DNA of 64,000 nt from JBCCTX01 sp965263105 (lineage in GTDB: Bacteria; Bacteroidota; Bacteroidia; J057). The notes below the pieces were generated by a model. It searched no databases. It saw only the letters and a program-made list of their open reading frames with translations, and had not been told where the DNA came from. Below, in pieces: positions 27,599 to 36,694 of this stretch; positions within the stretch are counted from its first letter, which is position 1, and each line of letters opens with the position of its first letter. The stretch spans positions 2,418,001 through 2,482,000 of the forward strand of contig CBDHGL010000003.1 of the NCBI GenBank assembly GCA_965263105.1, read 5' to 3'. Position numbers and translations under genes: made by a program.

Positions 27599-30061
27599 AT
27601 GAAAGTCCTCAAATTTGGTGGTAGCTCTGTAGCAAATGCAGAGAACATCAACCGCGTAATCTCTATTATCGAATCTTATCTCAACGAACGGCAAAAGTTC
27701 GCAGTAGTGGTTTCAGCTATGGGGGGAATTACGGATATGTTAGAGGAAATGGGCAGTTTAGCTGAGAAAGGAGATGAGGGATATAAACCCCTCATCCAAG
27801 GCTTTTTAGAGAGACATGTTGAGGCCATCAAGGAATTGATTCCAGCTGAAAAACAGGAAAAAATAATCGTAGAAGTCACGTCTAAGACCAAGGAACTAGA
27901 AAGTATCCTGGAGGGGGTTTATTTGATCAAAGAATTAACCCTCAGAACCCGCGATTATATACTGAGTTTTGGCGAGCGATGCTCCGCCTATTTGATCAGT
28001 AAGGTAATGTGGTATAAAGGGCTGAATGCAAGCGTATTAGATGCAAGAGAGGTGCTGAGGACTGACAGCCAGTTTGGCAAGGGAAAAATCGACTTAAAGA
28101 CTTCGTATGAGCAAATAAGGTCATACTTCGCCGGAACGGATGAATTGAAAGTGATCACGGGCTTTATTGCCTCTACCAAACGCGGGGAAACGACTACTCT
28201 TGGGAGAGGCGGATCGGACTATACGGCGTCTCTGTTTGGCGCAGCGTTGGATTGTGAAGTCATTGAAATTTGGACAGATGTTCAAGGGGTAATGACTGCC
28301 GATCCCAATAAGGTTAAAAAAGCCTTGCCTGTGAAACACCTGAGTTATCAGGAAGCCTTGGAAATGTCTCATTTTGGTGCCAAGGTCATCTATCCGGCGA
28401 TGGTGATACCTGCGATGGAAAAGAATATCCCTATTTTTATTAAATCTACTTTTGAGCCTGAAAAGGTAGGGACCATTGTTTCAAAAGATACTGCCCCCGA
28501 TATTCATCCTATTAAAGGCATTTCATCCATTAGCAAGGTATCCCTCTTAATGATCCAGGGGAGTGCCTTGGTCGGGGCGGTGGCAAGCCATACCTACCGG
28601 ATGTTTCAGTCTCTGGCGAAGTATGAGGTGAACATTATTTTGGTAACCCAGGGTTCTTCTGAGCATACCCTGTGTTTTGCTGTACAGCCCGAGGATGTGG
28701 AGAAGGCAAAAAGTGCTCTAGAAGAAGAGTTTTCTTTAGAGCTTCAATCCCGCTACCTGGATCCCATTGTAGTGGACCACGATATGTCGATTTTGGCAGT
28801 GATAGGGGAACACATGAAGCATAGGCCAGGGATTTCAGCACGACTATTTCAGTCATTGGGGAAGAATGGGATTAATGTGGCAATGACCTCTCAAGGTTCT
28901 TCAGAACGCAACATTTCTGTGGCTATCAGCAGGAGGGACGAAATCAAGGCGCTGAATGCTGTTCATGAAGCCTTTTTCTTGTCAGACACCTATTCGGTTA
29001 ACTTATTTATTGTTGGGGTAGGTTTGATTGGGGGTACCCTTCTTGCCCAAATTCGGGAGCATGCTGCATTTTTGCGCAACACCCAACACCTGGAAATCAA
29101 TGTAGTGGGCTTGGCCAATAGCAAGCGGATGGTTTTCAATCCTGAAGGGATAGACCTGGCAAATTGGAAAGACCATTTGAATTCGTCAGAATCCAAAATG
29201 GATATCAAGCAGTATATCCATGAAATGAAAGCCCTCAATTTGCGGAACAGCATCTTTGTCGATAATACAGCCGCACCGGAAATAACCAATTGCTACGAGG
29301 AAATCCTAGATGCGAGTATTTCCATCTCAACTCCCAACAAGTTTGCTCCATCCGGCAAATACCAATCCTACCAAGATTTGAAGGAACTGGCTTATGAGCG
29401 TGGGGTCAGGTTTATGTACGAAACCAATGTAGGGGCTGGTCTTCCAGTAATCACCACAATTTCCGATTTAGTCAATAGTGGAGATCAAATTATCAGAATT
29501 CAGGGGGTGCTATCCGGCTCTCTTTCCTATATTTTCAATACCTTTCAAAAAGGAGAAAATTCCTTTAGTTCCATCGTAAAAGACGCTCAGGCAAAAGGTT
29601 ACACTGAGCCCGATCCAAGAGAAGATCTATGTGGTTCGGATGTTGCCCGTAAGTTGACCATCCTTGCCCGAGAATCTGGGGTTGCCCTGGAGCGGGAAGC
29701 GATACAAATTCATCCTATTTTGTCCGAGAAATGTATCCAGGCGGAAAGTGTAGAGGCTTTTTTCCAATCTCTAGAGCGGGATGATGCTCGATTTGAGGCG
29801 ATGCGGGAAAAGGCTGCCAGCCAGGACAAGGTACTCAGGTTCATTGCCACCCTCGAACAAGATAAAGCCTTTATTTCCTTGGAAGAAGTCGGGCCAGAAA
29901 GTGATTTTTACCAACTATCCGGTAGTGATAATATGATTGTTTTTACTACAGACCGATACAAAGAAAGACCTTTGGTCATAAAAGGTCCAGGAGCTGGAGC
30001 TGAGGTGACTGCAGCAGGAGTCCTTGCTGAAATTATTCGGATTGCCTACTACCTTTCCTAA
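27599..30061 (+). CDS. thrA: Bifunctional aspartokinase / homoserine dehydrogenase
   Basis: An 820-residue enzyme that phosphorylates aspartate and later reduces aspartate semialdehyde to homoserine. The kinase part (1-290) opens with KFGGSSVANAENINRV and has the GRGGSDYTASLFGAALD ATP site. A pair of ACT domains follows at about 305-455 and gives allosteric control. The homoserine dehydrogenase part starts with the NAD(P) loop FIVGVGLIGG at about residue 468. Length matches ThrA/MetL. It lies 31 bases after carA and 39 bases before thrB, so it is one operon. Confidence 0.96.
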   Translation: MKVLKFGGSSVANAENINRVISIIESYLNERQKFAVVVSAMGGITDMLEEMGSLAEKGDEGYKPLIQGFLERHVEAIKELIPAEKQEKIIVEVTSKTKELESILEGVYLIKELTLRTRDYILSFGERCSAYLISKVMWYKGLNASVLDAREVLRTDSQFGKGKIDLKTSYEQIRSYFAGTDELKVITGFIASTKRGETTTLGRGGSDYTASLFGAALDCEVIEIWTDVQGVMTADPNKVKKALPVKHLSYQEALEMSHFGAKVIYPAMVIPAMEKNIPIFIKSTFEPEKVGTIVSKDTAPDIHPIKGISSISKVSLLMIQGSALVGAVASHTYRMFQSLAKYEVNIILVTQGSSEHTLCFAVQPEDVEKAKSALEEEFSLELQSRYLDPIVVDHDMSILAVIGEHMKHRPGISARLFQSLGKNGINVAMTSQGSSERNISVAISRRDEIKALNAVHEAFFLSDTYSVNLFIVGVGLIGGTLLAQIREHAAFLRNTQHLEINVVGLANSKRMVFNPEGIDLANWKDHLNSSESKMDIKQYIHEMKALNLRNSIFVDNTAAPEITNCYEEILDASISISTPNKFAPSGKYQSYQDLKELAYERGVRFMYETNVGAGLPVITTISDLVNSGDQIIRIQGVLSGSLSYIFNTFQKGENSFSSIVKDAQAKGYTEPDPREDLCGSDVARKLTILARESGVALEREAIQIHPILSEKCIQAESVEAFFQSLERDDARFEAMREKAASQDKVLRFIATLEQDKAFISLEEVGPESDFYQLSGSDNMIVFTTDRYKERPLVIKGPGAGAEVTAAGVLAEIIRIAYYLS

Positions 30062-30100
30062 GGTTTTTTCCAACCAATTTGCTGAGAAAACATAAAGCGT

Positions 30101-31036
30101 ATGCATGGAGATATACACGTATTTGCCCCTGCTAGTGTGGCTAATGTGGGGTGTGGCTTTGATACCCTAGGATTTTCCATTCATCGGCCGGGAGATGACA
30201 TAATAGTTCGTTTTTCCCAGGAACCGGGCTTGAAAATAACCCGTATCACTGGGGATGGAGGGATTTTGCCCAAGGAGGTGGAAGAAAATACTGCCGGAGT
30301 GGCTGCTCTGCGGCTTTTGGAACACTTGGGGGATAATAGAGGCGTTGAAATGGAGATCCACAAGGGTATCCCCATTGGTAGTGGAATGGGATCTAGTGCC
30401 TGCAGTGCCGTAGCTGGCGCTTTGGCCATAAATGAACTGCTGGGCAAGCCGTTGTCTAAGCATGAATTGCTCCCCTTCGCCTTGGCTGGAGAAGCTATTG
30501 CAAGTGGAGGGGCCATACATGCAGATAATGTGGCTCCCTGCCTGCTTGGAGGACTGGTGCTAGTTCGGAGTAATGAAGACTTTGATACAGTACAAATTCC
30601 GGTACCCAAGAATCTCTATACAGCCGTAGTTTTACCCGACTTGCAAATCCTCACTTCGGAAGCACGGAGTATATTGCGAGATGAGATTCCCATGAAGGAA
30701 GCCATCACTCAATGGGGAAATGTAGGAGGCTTGGTTGCGGGTTTTATGAAGGGAGATTTTGATCTAATTGGGCGATCCTTGCAAGATGTTGTGGTGGAGC
30801 CCTATCGGGCAAAGCTAATCCCCCATTTTTACGAGGTTAAAGCCGCAGCTATATCAAAGGGAGCTTTGGGGAGTAGTATTTCTGGTGCTGGTCCAGCTGT
30901 TTTTGCCCTCTGTGAAGGGGATGATGTTGCCTTTCAAGTGGCCATTGCCATGCAAAATGTATTCCTTCAGGCGCAGATTCCCTGCGAGCGTTATGTTTCT
31001 ACGATCAACACACTGGGGGCAATGCGAATAAAATAG
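30101..31036 (+). CDS. thrB: Homoserine kinase
   Basis: A 311-residue GHMP kinase that phosphorylates homoserine for threonine synthesis. FAPASVANVGCGFDTLG is the family N-terminal signature, and IPIGSGMGSSACSAVAGAL (about 88-106) is the ATP-binding loop. SSISGAGPAVFAL near the C-terminus is the third GHMP motif. It follows thrA directly. The pathway continues at thrC, about 1.9 kb downstream beyond a decarboxylase gene. Confidence 0.95.
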   Translation: MHGDIHVFAPASVANVGCGFDTLGFSIHRPGDDIIVRFSQEPGLKITRITGDGGILPKEVEENTAGVAALRLLEHLGDNRGVEMEIHKGIPIGSGMGSSACSAVAGALAINELLGKPLSKHELLPFALAGEAIASGGAIHADNVAPCLLGGLVLVRSNEDFDTVQIPVPKNLYTAVVLPDLQILTSEARSILRDEIPMKEAITQWGNVGGLVAGFMKGDFDLIGRSLQDVVVEPYRAKLIPHFYEVKAAAISKGALGSSISGAGPAVFALCEGDDVAFQVAIAMQNVFLQAQIPCERYVSTINTLGAMRIK

Positions 31037-31436
31037 GGTGTTTTTGTCCAAAGCACGTTAGCGATTTGCCCTTTGGTAGCACATATTTCCCCCTATGTTA
31101 TCCAGGCACGTAGCGACTGGCACCTAATTCCTGCTAATTCTTACAGAGAGCTGTCGCTATGCGCCTGTTGATGGGGGATTTTACCCCAATTCTACCTAGG
31201 TGTGAATCGCGAAGCGCTTCATTTTGCCAATATTGGCAGAATAAAGGAGAAAATAGGTTTATTTCTCAACCCCCTACCAGATTAGCTCCTAAGAGGGACT
31301 TGACTTGTTTGGCATGCCCGAATTTGGGTCTTCCCGGGGAAAGTGGTTCCGAGTTTCGAGGGGCCGATGGGGGAGACATAAGAAAAAAATTAAGTGTAAA
31401 CTTGTATATAATCGCCTTTATATCTTGTGCATTTAG
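31037..31436. other. Gene-free stretch after thrB carrying a repeat
   Basis: These 400 bases hold copy 1 of repeat family B (31153-31231). A short block CGTAGCGACTGGCA at about 31106-31119 is the inverse of TGCCAGTCGCTACG at the edge of the second copy (36477-36490). No supported gene and no classic terminator are seen. Confidence 0.55.
31153..31231 (+). repeat. Dispersed intergenic repeat family B, copy 1
   Basis: A 79-base element matching 36481-36559 at 71 of 79 positions by eye. Both copies contain the palindromes CCTAGG and GAAGCGCTTC and the run GTGAATCGCGAAGCGCTTC. Both lie on the plus strand upstream of a plus-strand gene. The conservation in non-coding DNA suggests a mobile REP-like sequence or a shared regulatory element. 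Confidence 0.7.
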
Positions 31437-32780
31437 ATGCCAGAAAATATGTTAGAAAAAGAATCACTAGAGCTATTGAGGAAATCCCTCAATAGCTTAG
31501 AAGCAGGCTTTGGAGACTTGCCTGCCTACGCCCCGACTATAGACAAGGATAAATTGCAATCCGTTCTAGAAGAAGTCGCTATCCGTATGCGGGACAATTT
31601 TCCCTACTTCCATCCCTATTATGCAGGGCAGATGCTTAAGCCTCCGCACCCTGTAGCCCGAATAGCCTATTTCCTCGCTATGTGGATTAATCCCAATAAC
31701 CATGCGCTGGATGGGGGGCGGGCTAGCTCGGAGATGGAAAAGGAAGTAGTCCGAGACCTTGCGCAGATGTTCGGTTGGAATCAACACCTGGGACATCTCT
31801 GCGGAGGGGGAACCATGGCAAATTTAGAGGCCTTGTGGGTAAGTAAATGTCTTTTTCCCCATAAAGGTGTAGCTGCTTCTGAGTTCTCTCATTATACCCA
31901 CTCCCGTATTTCGGAGGTATTGGGTATTCCTTTCTTTAGCATTCCCTGTAACACCCAGGGAATAATAGATATAGCGGCCCTGGAAGAATTGTTAATAAAG
32001 GAGGATATTGGGACTGTGGTTTGTACCATGGGAACAACGGGTATGGGACAAGTAGACCCCTTAGATAAGGTGTGCGAACTCCAGCAAAGGTATAACTTTC
32101 GGATTCACGCGGATTGTGCTTATGGGGGATATTTTAGTCTTGTGTCAAATTTACCGGATGCTACTAAGCTTAAATTTAGCAAGCTGAATCAGGTGGATTC
32201 AATTGTCATTGACCCCCACAAGCACGGTTTACAGCCCTATGGCTGCGGATGTATCTTATTTAAAGATCCGGCTGTAGGTAGGTTTTATCAACACTCTTCT
32301 CCTTATACCTATTTTTCTTCGCAGGAACTGCACTTAGGCGAGATCAGTTTGGAGTGTTCCCGCGCCGGAGCTGCTGCAGTTGCCCTGTGGGCTACTCACC
32401 AGCTGATGCCTCCAGAAGAGGCAGGGGAATTTTCCCAAGACTTAGAAAAAAGCCTTAAGGCTGCTCAACAGTTGGCGGAATGGATTCAAGGGTCAGAAGA
32501 TTTTCTGCTGGTGGTACCCCCAGAGTTGGACATAGTCTGCTGGGCTCCTCGCAAGCCGGATACGGGAGCCATTAGCCGGGAATCTCAGCGAATTTTTGAT
32601 GAAGCAGCCCATCAGGGTGTTCATTTGGCCCTATTTAACCATCCCACGCGTCTTTTGGGGGAAGAATGGGAGGAAATAGAAAAGAATACGGACTATGTCT
32701 GTACCCTTCGATCAGTATTAATGAAGCCAGAACATCTGGATTGGGTGGAGCGAATTTGGAGAGTGGTGGAGGGAGTTTAA
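31437..32780 (+). CDS. PLP-dependent group II decarboxylase
   Basis: A 447-residue fold-type-I decarboxylase. GGGTMANLEALW is the PLP phosphate-binding region, RIHADCAYGGYF carries the aspartate to the pyridine nitrogen, and Lys262 in DPHKHGLQPYG forms the Schiff base. Members decarboxylate aspartate, glutamate or aromatic amino acids; the substrate is not certain. Its place between thrB and thrC makes aspartate (giving beta-alanine) a reasonable guess, but this is inference. It has 400 bases of non-coding DNA upstream, so it is probably a separate transcript. Confidence 0.85.
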   Translation: MPENMLEKESLELLRKSLNSLEAGFGDLPAYAPTIDKDKLQSVLEEVAIRMRDNFPYFHPYYAGQMLKPPHPVARIAYFLAMWINPNNHALDGGRASSEMEKEVVRDLAQMFGWNQHLGHLCGGGTMANLEALWVSKCLFPHKGVAASEFSHYTHSRISEVLGIPFFSIPCNTQGIIDIAALEELLIKEDIGTVVCTMGTTGMGQVDPLDKVCELQQRYNFRIHADCAYGGYFSLVSNLPDATKLKFSKLNQVDSIVIDPHKHGLQPYGCGCILFKDPAVGRFYQHSSPYTYFSSQELHLGEISLECSRAGAAAVALWATHQLMPPEEAGEFSQDLEKSLKAAQQLAEWIQGSEDFLLVVPPELDIVCWAPRKPDTGAISRESQRIFDEAAHQGVHLALFNHPTRLLGEEWEEIEKNTDYVCTLRSVLMKPEHLDWVERIWRVVEGV

Positions 32781-32954
32781 GGGCATGGCCTTTTGGTTAA
32801 GAGAAAGTCAATCATTTCGACTGAAATTAATAATACTATAAAATATAACACTGTTATAATGCTTTATTCTTTTCCTCCCACAATTCCACAAGCCAACATG
32901 CTCGAATACTGAAAAAAAACTCTCTATATTGCGCCTGAAAAGGAAATTAGTGGA

Positions 32955-34253
32955 ATGAACTTATACAGCACCAAGAATCCCAGGTACCATGTTTCGCTAG
33001 AGGAAGCCGTCTTGAAGGCACTTCCGCCGGATAACGGTTTATACATGTTGGAGAGAATTCCTCGGCTTCCAGGGACCTTTTTTGATGGGATATCCACTTT
33101 CAGTTTCCCGGAGTTAGCTTTTTTAGTTGCCCGAAATTTGATGGGTTCTTCTGTTCCGGACCATTACCTAAAGGGAATTATTGATCGGTCCATGACCTTT
33201 GACGCTCCTTTGATCAAATTGGGGGAGCAAACCCATATATTGGAGTTATTCCACGGACCTACTTTAGCTTTCAAAGATTTTGGGGCTCGTTTCATGGCAG
33301 AACTCATGTCCCATTTCGTTCGTAATGACTCCCACAAGCTCACCATTTTGGTTGCTACCTCGGGTGATACTGGTGGAGCAGTAGCCCACGGTTTTTTTAA
33401 TACAGAGGGGATCGAAGTGGTCGTCCTATATCCCAGCGGGAAGGTAAGTCCCTTGCAAGAAAAACAACTCACCACATTGGGAGGAAATATTCGGGCCTTG
33501 GAAATTGAAGGAACATTTGATGACTGCCAGGCGATGGTCAAACAGGCCTTTCTAGATAAGGAGTTGAATCAGCGGCTACGTCTTACCTCAGCCAATTCAA
33601 TAAACATTGCCCGATTAATCCCTCAATCTTTTTATTACTTCCGTGCCTTTCAACAACTTCCGGAACGCCAAATGGCTCCTGTCTTTGTCGTCCCCAGTGG
33701 AAATTTCGGTAACTTAACTGCCGGCCTGATTGCTCATCGAATGGGACTCCCGGTAAAACAGTTTATTGCTGCTACTAATATGAATGATGTGGTCCCAGAG
33801 TATTTACATTCAGGGATCTTTAGCCCCCGTACTTCTATTCAGACCCTTTCCAATGCGATGGATGTGGGTAACCCGAGCAATTTTGCTCGGATGATGGATC
33901 TTTTCGATTCGGATCTTAGTTGGGTTTCTCAGGAGATAGCTGGCTATGCCTTTACTGACGCTAGTACAAAGGCGGGGATGAAGGAACTATATCAGGAATA
34001 TGGATATATTATGGACCCTCATGGTTCGGTAGGATACCTAGCGCTAAAAGAACATTTGCTACGCCATCCTGAGGATGTGGGCATCCTTCTAGCAACGGCT
34101 CATTCTTCCAAGTTTATAGATATCGTCGAACATACCTTGGAACTTTCCGTGGAGATTCCCGAGAGGTTGGCTAAGTTAAGAGATCTGCCCAAGGAAGCGG
34201 AATTACTTCCAGCGGAGTATGGGGCGTTGAGGGAGTATTTAATGGGTGAATAG
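32955..34253 (+). CDS. thrC: Threonine synthase
   Basis: A 432-residue PLP enzyme converting O-phosphohomoserine to threonine. The N-terminus LYSTKNPRYHVSLEEAVL and the PLP lysine Lys107 in LAFKDFGARF are diagnostic, and VATSGDTGGAVAHGF binds the phosphate. SGNFGNLTAGL is a second family block. It ends the threonine gene group but is separated from thrB by the decarboxylase gene. A 12-base perfect palindrome (GGTCCATGGACC, 34259-34270) and a MITE-like element follow. Confidence 0.95.
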   Translation: MNLYSTKNPRYHVSLEEAVLKALPPDNGLYMLERIPRLPGTFFDGISTFSFPELAFLVARNLMGSSVPDHYLKGIIDRSMTFDAPLIKLGEQTHILELFHGPTLAFKDFGARFMAELMSHFVRNDSHKLTILVATSGDTGGAVAHGFFNTEGIEVVVLYPSGKVSPLQEKQLTTLGGNIRALEIEGTFDDCQAMVKQAFLDKELNQRLRLTSANSINIARLIPQSFYYFRAFQQLPERQMAPVFVVPSGNFGNLTAGLIAHRMGLPVKQFIAATNMNDVVPEYLHSGIFSPRTSIQTLSNAMDVGNPSNFARMMDLFDSDLSWVSQEIAGYAFTDASTKAGMKELYQEYGYIMDPHGSVGYLALKEHLLRHPEDVGILLATAHSSKFIDIVEHTLELSVEIPERLAKLRDLPKEAELLPAEYGALREYLMGE

Positions 34254-34292
34254 TCGACGGTCCATGGACCACATTTTTAAGCTATTAGGTGT

Positions 34293-34576
34293 TAAGTAAG
34301 TGGACAAAGGAAAGTGGGTATTTTTTCATGGAATGAAAAGTTTACCCTGTAGGGGTAGCCTATGGGTAGATTCATCATGCCCCGATATTCCGCCGGCGAG
34401 GTATCCAAGTTGATACCTCGCCGGCGATAAAAAGGGATGGGGGACCTTTTCTACCCATATTGGGTACCTAAAGGCACCGGGATTCTCCTACGAGAAGAGG
34501 GCCTTTGAACTCATATTTCTAGTTCCTTAGAGAAATCAGAGATATCAATCCCTGATTTCTTTTGTCCACCTACTTA
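34293..34576. mobile_element. MITE-like palindromic element with 21-bp terminal inverted repeats
   Basis: A 284-base non-coding block bounded by 21-base inverted termini (34293-34313 and 34556-34576) that differ at two positions; the shared core is GTGGACAAA. Nested inside are the inverted pair TATGGGTAGA (34361-34370) and TCTACCCATA (34450-34459) and a perfect 15-bp hairpin at 34391-34426. A further stem with AGAAATCAG and CTGATTTCT lies near the right end. No coding sequence is present, and no target duplication is obvious. It could be a non-autonomous transposon or a large structured terminator between convergent thrC and tig. Confidence 0.5.
34391..34426. terminator. Perfect 15-bp GC-rich hairpin
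   Basis: CGCCGGCGAGGTATC (34391-34405), loop CAAGTT, GATACCTCGCCGGCG (34412-34426): a perfect stem, much more GC-rich than its surroundings. It lies at the centre of the MITE-like element between the convergent thrC and tig genes and could stop transcription in both directions, although a strong T run is lacking. Confidence 0.5.
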
Positions 34577-34671
34577 GGAGAGAGGGGGGAGGCTCAATAA
34601 GTTGGCTTTACAACCACCTTCTCACAACTGTCATCTCTTCGAGCTGAGTACTACCGACCTTCGACCGCGGA

Positions 34672-36147
34672 CTAATTCTCCTCCTCCTGCTTGTTCTTCT
34701 CAAGAAAATCTGAAACGGTCATAGGTGTTTCTTTTAGGGGGAACTGCTCTTTGAGGTAGGTGAAGATTTTTTGCTCCATTTTACGAATAGAAACCTGCTG
34801 GATGATATCGGGATTTTGCTTGGAGTGCTCCAATATGGCCTGCATCTCTTCTGGACCCATATTGGGATAATAGGCCATATACATCTCGATAATTCCCTGG
34901 TTGATTTCCTCCTCTGTCACTTTTAGGTCTTCCTCCTGCTTGAATATCTTATCTACGATGAGGGTCCATTTCATGGAGCGCTCATAGTTGGGATAAGCGG
35001 TATCAATCTGTTCTTCGGTAGGTTCCTCTTTTTGCTCGGCTTTATAGAGGTGTTTTAGGTAGGCCTCAGGCATTTCTACTTCATGTACTTCCAGTAACTT
35101 TTCACGCATCCTGTTATTGAGATCTCCTTCCAGTTCTCTTTCCCAGTCCCTTTTGAGCAATTCGGAAAATTTTTCTCTGAAGGTAGCTTCGTCAATTCCT
35201 GCAACTTCCTGGGTTTCCTCCTTATCTCCTCCTTTTTCTTCTTCGCTAGCTTCAGTAGCTTCTGCTTCCCCTTCTGAGCTTTCTTCTTCTGAGACTTCAG
35301 GTTCAGGATAATTGGGCCCCAAAACAGCTCTAAAGAAGACGTCATCCAAATCCGCTGGGCTCATTCTATTTATGCGTTTCAGAACAAACTGCAATTCCTT
35401 TGCGGAAATTTCTTCTACTTCCTCAGGAGTGATCATCATAAGCTCAGCCACCTTCTCTTTATCTTCTGAATACCAGTCTGTAGAGAAGGGGCAGGAAAAC
35501 TCCAGTTCTTTGCCTTCAAAAATGGAAAGTTTAGCTGGGTCCTCAATGCGGGTGGGATTGAGGACGATCATTTTGCTGAACCCATCCTCCTCATCCTCAA
35601 CTGGCTCTCCTTTTTCATTTAGCTCTGCGATTTTTCCAAATAAGATATCCCCTTTGGCTACCGATTCTGGATTGTCGACCTTTCCAAAACGTTCTCTGCT
35701 GTTCTCTAGCTCTTTATTGAGGTATTCTTCGTCAATCTCAATATCATAAACTTCCACATCTGGCAGTTTTTGGAGATCGAGGTCAAATTGAGGGCTAAGG
35801 CCAATTTCAAAAGAAAAGTCTAAATCTTTGTCCAAGGCCAGGTCGAAAAATTCCTCACTCTTAGACTCCGAGGGTAGGGGACTGCCAATAAGGTCCAGGC
35901 TTTCCTTTTCCACGTAATCTGAGAGGGAATCTTGTAACATTCTATTGATCTCCTCGATCATTACTTGTTTCCCCACCATTTTTTTTAGCATACCCACGGG
36001 TATTTTCCCAGGACGAAAGCCGGGAAGCTGGGCATTTTTACCCTGTTTTTTGATGGATTGCAGAACTTGGTCTTTGTAGTCAGCGGGGCTGAGGGTGATA
36101 TTGATCTCAGCCATCAGATTAGAGAGGGTATTTTGCTGGATTTCCAA
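34672..36147 (-). CDS. tig: Trigger factor
   Basis: A 491-residue ribosome-associated chaperone. The ribosome-binding loop appears as LPGFRPGKIPVGMLKKMVG within the N-terminal domain (1-115). The PPIase-like middle and the C-terminal helical chaperone arms follow. An acidic low-complexity insert (Glu-rich, near residues 280-315) interrupts the C-terminal domain. The start is set at TTG 36147: this puts residue 1 exactly where Bacteroidota trigger factors start, 24 residues up to the conserved ADY. TTG 36174 or ATG 36114 would give too long or too short an N-terminus. The gene follows tRNA-Leu on the same strand. Confidence 0.9.
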   Translation of the reverse strand: MEIQQNTLSNLMAEINITLSPADYKDQVLQSIKKQGKNAQLPGFRPGKIPVGMLKKMVGKQVMIEEINRMLQDSLSDYVEKESLDLIGSPLPSESKSEEFFDLALDKDLDFSFEIGLSPQFDLDLQKLPDVEVYDIEIDEEYLNKELENSRERFGKVDNPESVAKGDILFGKIAELNEKGEPVEDEEDGFSKMIVLNPTRIEDPAKLSIFEGKELEFSCPFSTDWYSEDKEKVAELMMITPEEVEEISAKELQFVLKRINRMSPADLDDVFFRAVLGPNYPEPEVSEEESSEGEAEATEASEEEKGGDKEETQEVAGIDEATFREKFSELLKRDWERELEGDLNNRMREKLLEVHEVEMPEAYLKHLYKAEQKEEPTEEQIDTAYPNYERSMKWTLIVDKIFKQEEDLKVTEEEINQGIIEMYMAYYPNMGPEEMQAILEHSKQNPDIIQQVSIRKMEQKIFTYLKEQFPLKETPMTVSDFLEKNKQEEEN

Positions 36148-36178
36148 TTCGGGAGTCGTTGAAAGTTGAAACAAAATT

Positions 36179-36224
36179 CGTCAATGAGTATCCCCATTGA
36201 CGATTATGTTGGGCCCAATTGGGC
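36179..36224 (-). promoter_or_regulatory. Hairpin and palindrome between tRNA-Leu and tig
   Basis: CGTCAATG (36179-36186) and CATTGACG (36195-36202) form an 8-bp stem close to the tig start, and GCCCAATTGGGC (36213-36224) is a perfect palindrome just after the tRNA 3' end. They may mark tRNA processing, termination or control of tig translation. Function is inferred from position. Confidence 0.4.
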
Positions 36225-36231
36225 AATTAAG

Positions 36232-36313
36232 TGCGGATGGAGGGACTCGAACCCCCACGCCTTGCGGCACTAGATCCTAAATCTAGCGCGTCTACCAATT
36301 TCGCCACATCCGC
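36232..36313 (-). tRNA. tRNA-Leu (anticodon UAG)
   Basis: The minus strand folds as a class II tRNA. The acceptor GCGGATG pairs with CATCCGC, with discriminator A at 36232. The D loop has AAATTGGTAGAC, and the anticodon stem CTAGA/TCTAG encloses the loop TTTAGGA with anticodon TAG. A variable arm (TGCCGCAAGGCG) and a T arm containing GTTCGAGTCC complete it. CCA is not encoded. Confidence 0.95.
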
Positions 36314-36694
36314 GAAGGGTCCGCAAAAATAAGAATTATTCTGTATTTAGAAAAGTTTGTCCGGATTCTGGTAAATATTAACAAATGCTGAGGGGTTTTT
36401 TACCTTCTCCCCCTTTGCAAGCTAGGTATTATACATATCTATTTTACTGACTGGAAAGTAAGATTTTCTAGCAGATGCCAGTCGCTACGCGCCTGCTGAT
36501 GTGGGATTTAACCAAAATTCTACCTAGGGGTGAATCGCGAAGCGCTTCATTCTGCCAATTTTCGTATCGAACGGGATGGTTATGCTACATTAAATCATAG
36601 AAAATGTAAATACTTTCCATTAGTTCCTTGTAATTTTGTTTTTAGTTATCTCCTTTTATGAAGGAATTCGTATATAGAACGGAAGGAGTCATTC
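36314..36694. other. Gene-free stretch upstream of relA with a repeat
   Basis: These 381 bases separate the divergent tRNA-Leu and the RelA/SpoT gene. They hold copy 2 of repeat family B. TAATTTTG at 36631-36638 matches the -7 element, but a TTG at -33 spacing is missing. GGAAGGAG just before the relA ATG is a good ribosome-binding site. Confidence 0.5.
36481..36559 (+). repeat. Dispersed intergenic repeat family B, copy 2
   Basis: Matches 31153-31231 at 71 of 79 positions, in the same orientation. The palindrome GAAGCGCTTC and the block AATTCTACCTAGG are preserved, while changes fall in the stretches between. This copy has TGCCA directly in front (36476-36480), a block that occurs inverted near copy 1. 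Confidence 0.7.

Noticed and set aside
35117..35749. Ser-rich plus-strand frames opposite trigger factor
   Set aside because: They are the antisense of an acidic Glu/Ser-rich segment and have no independent support.
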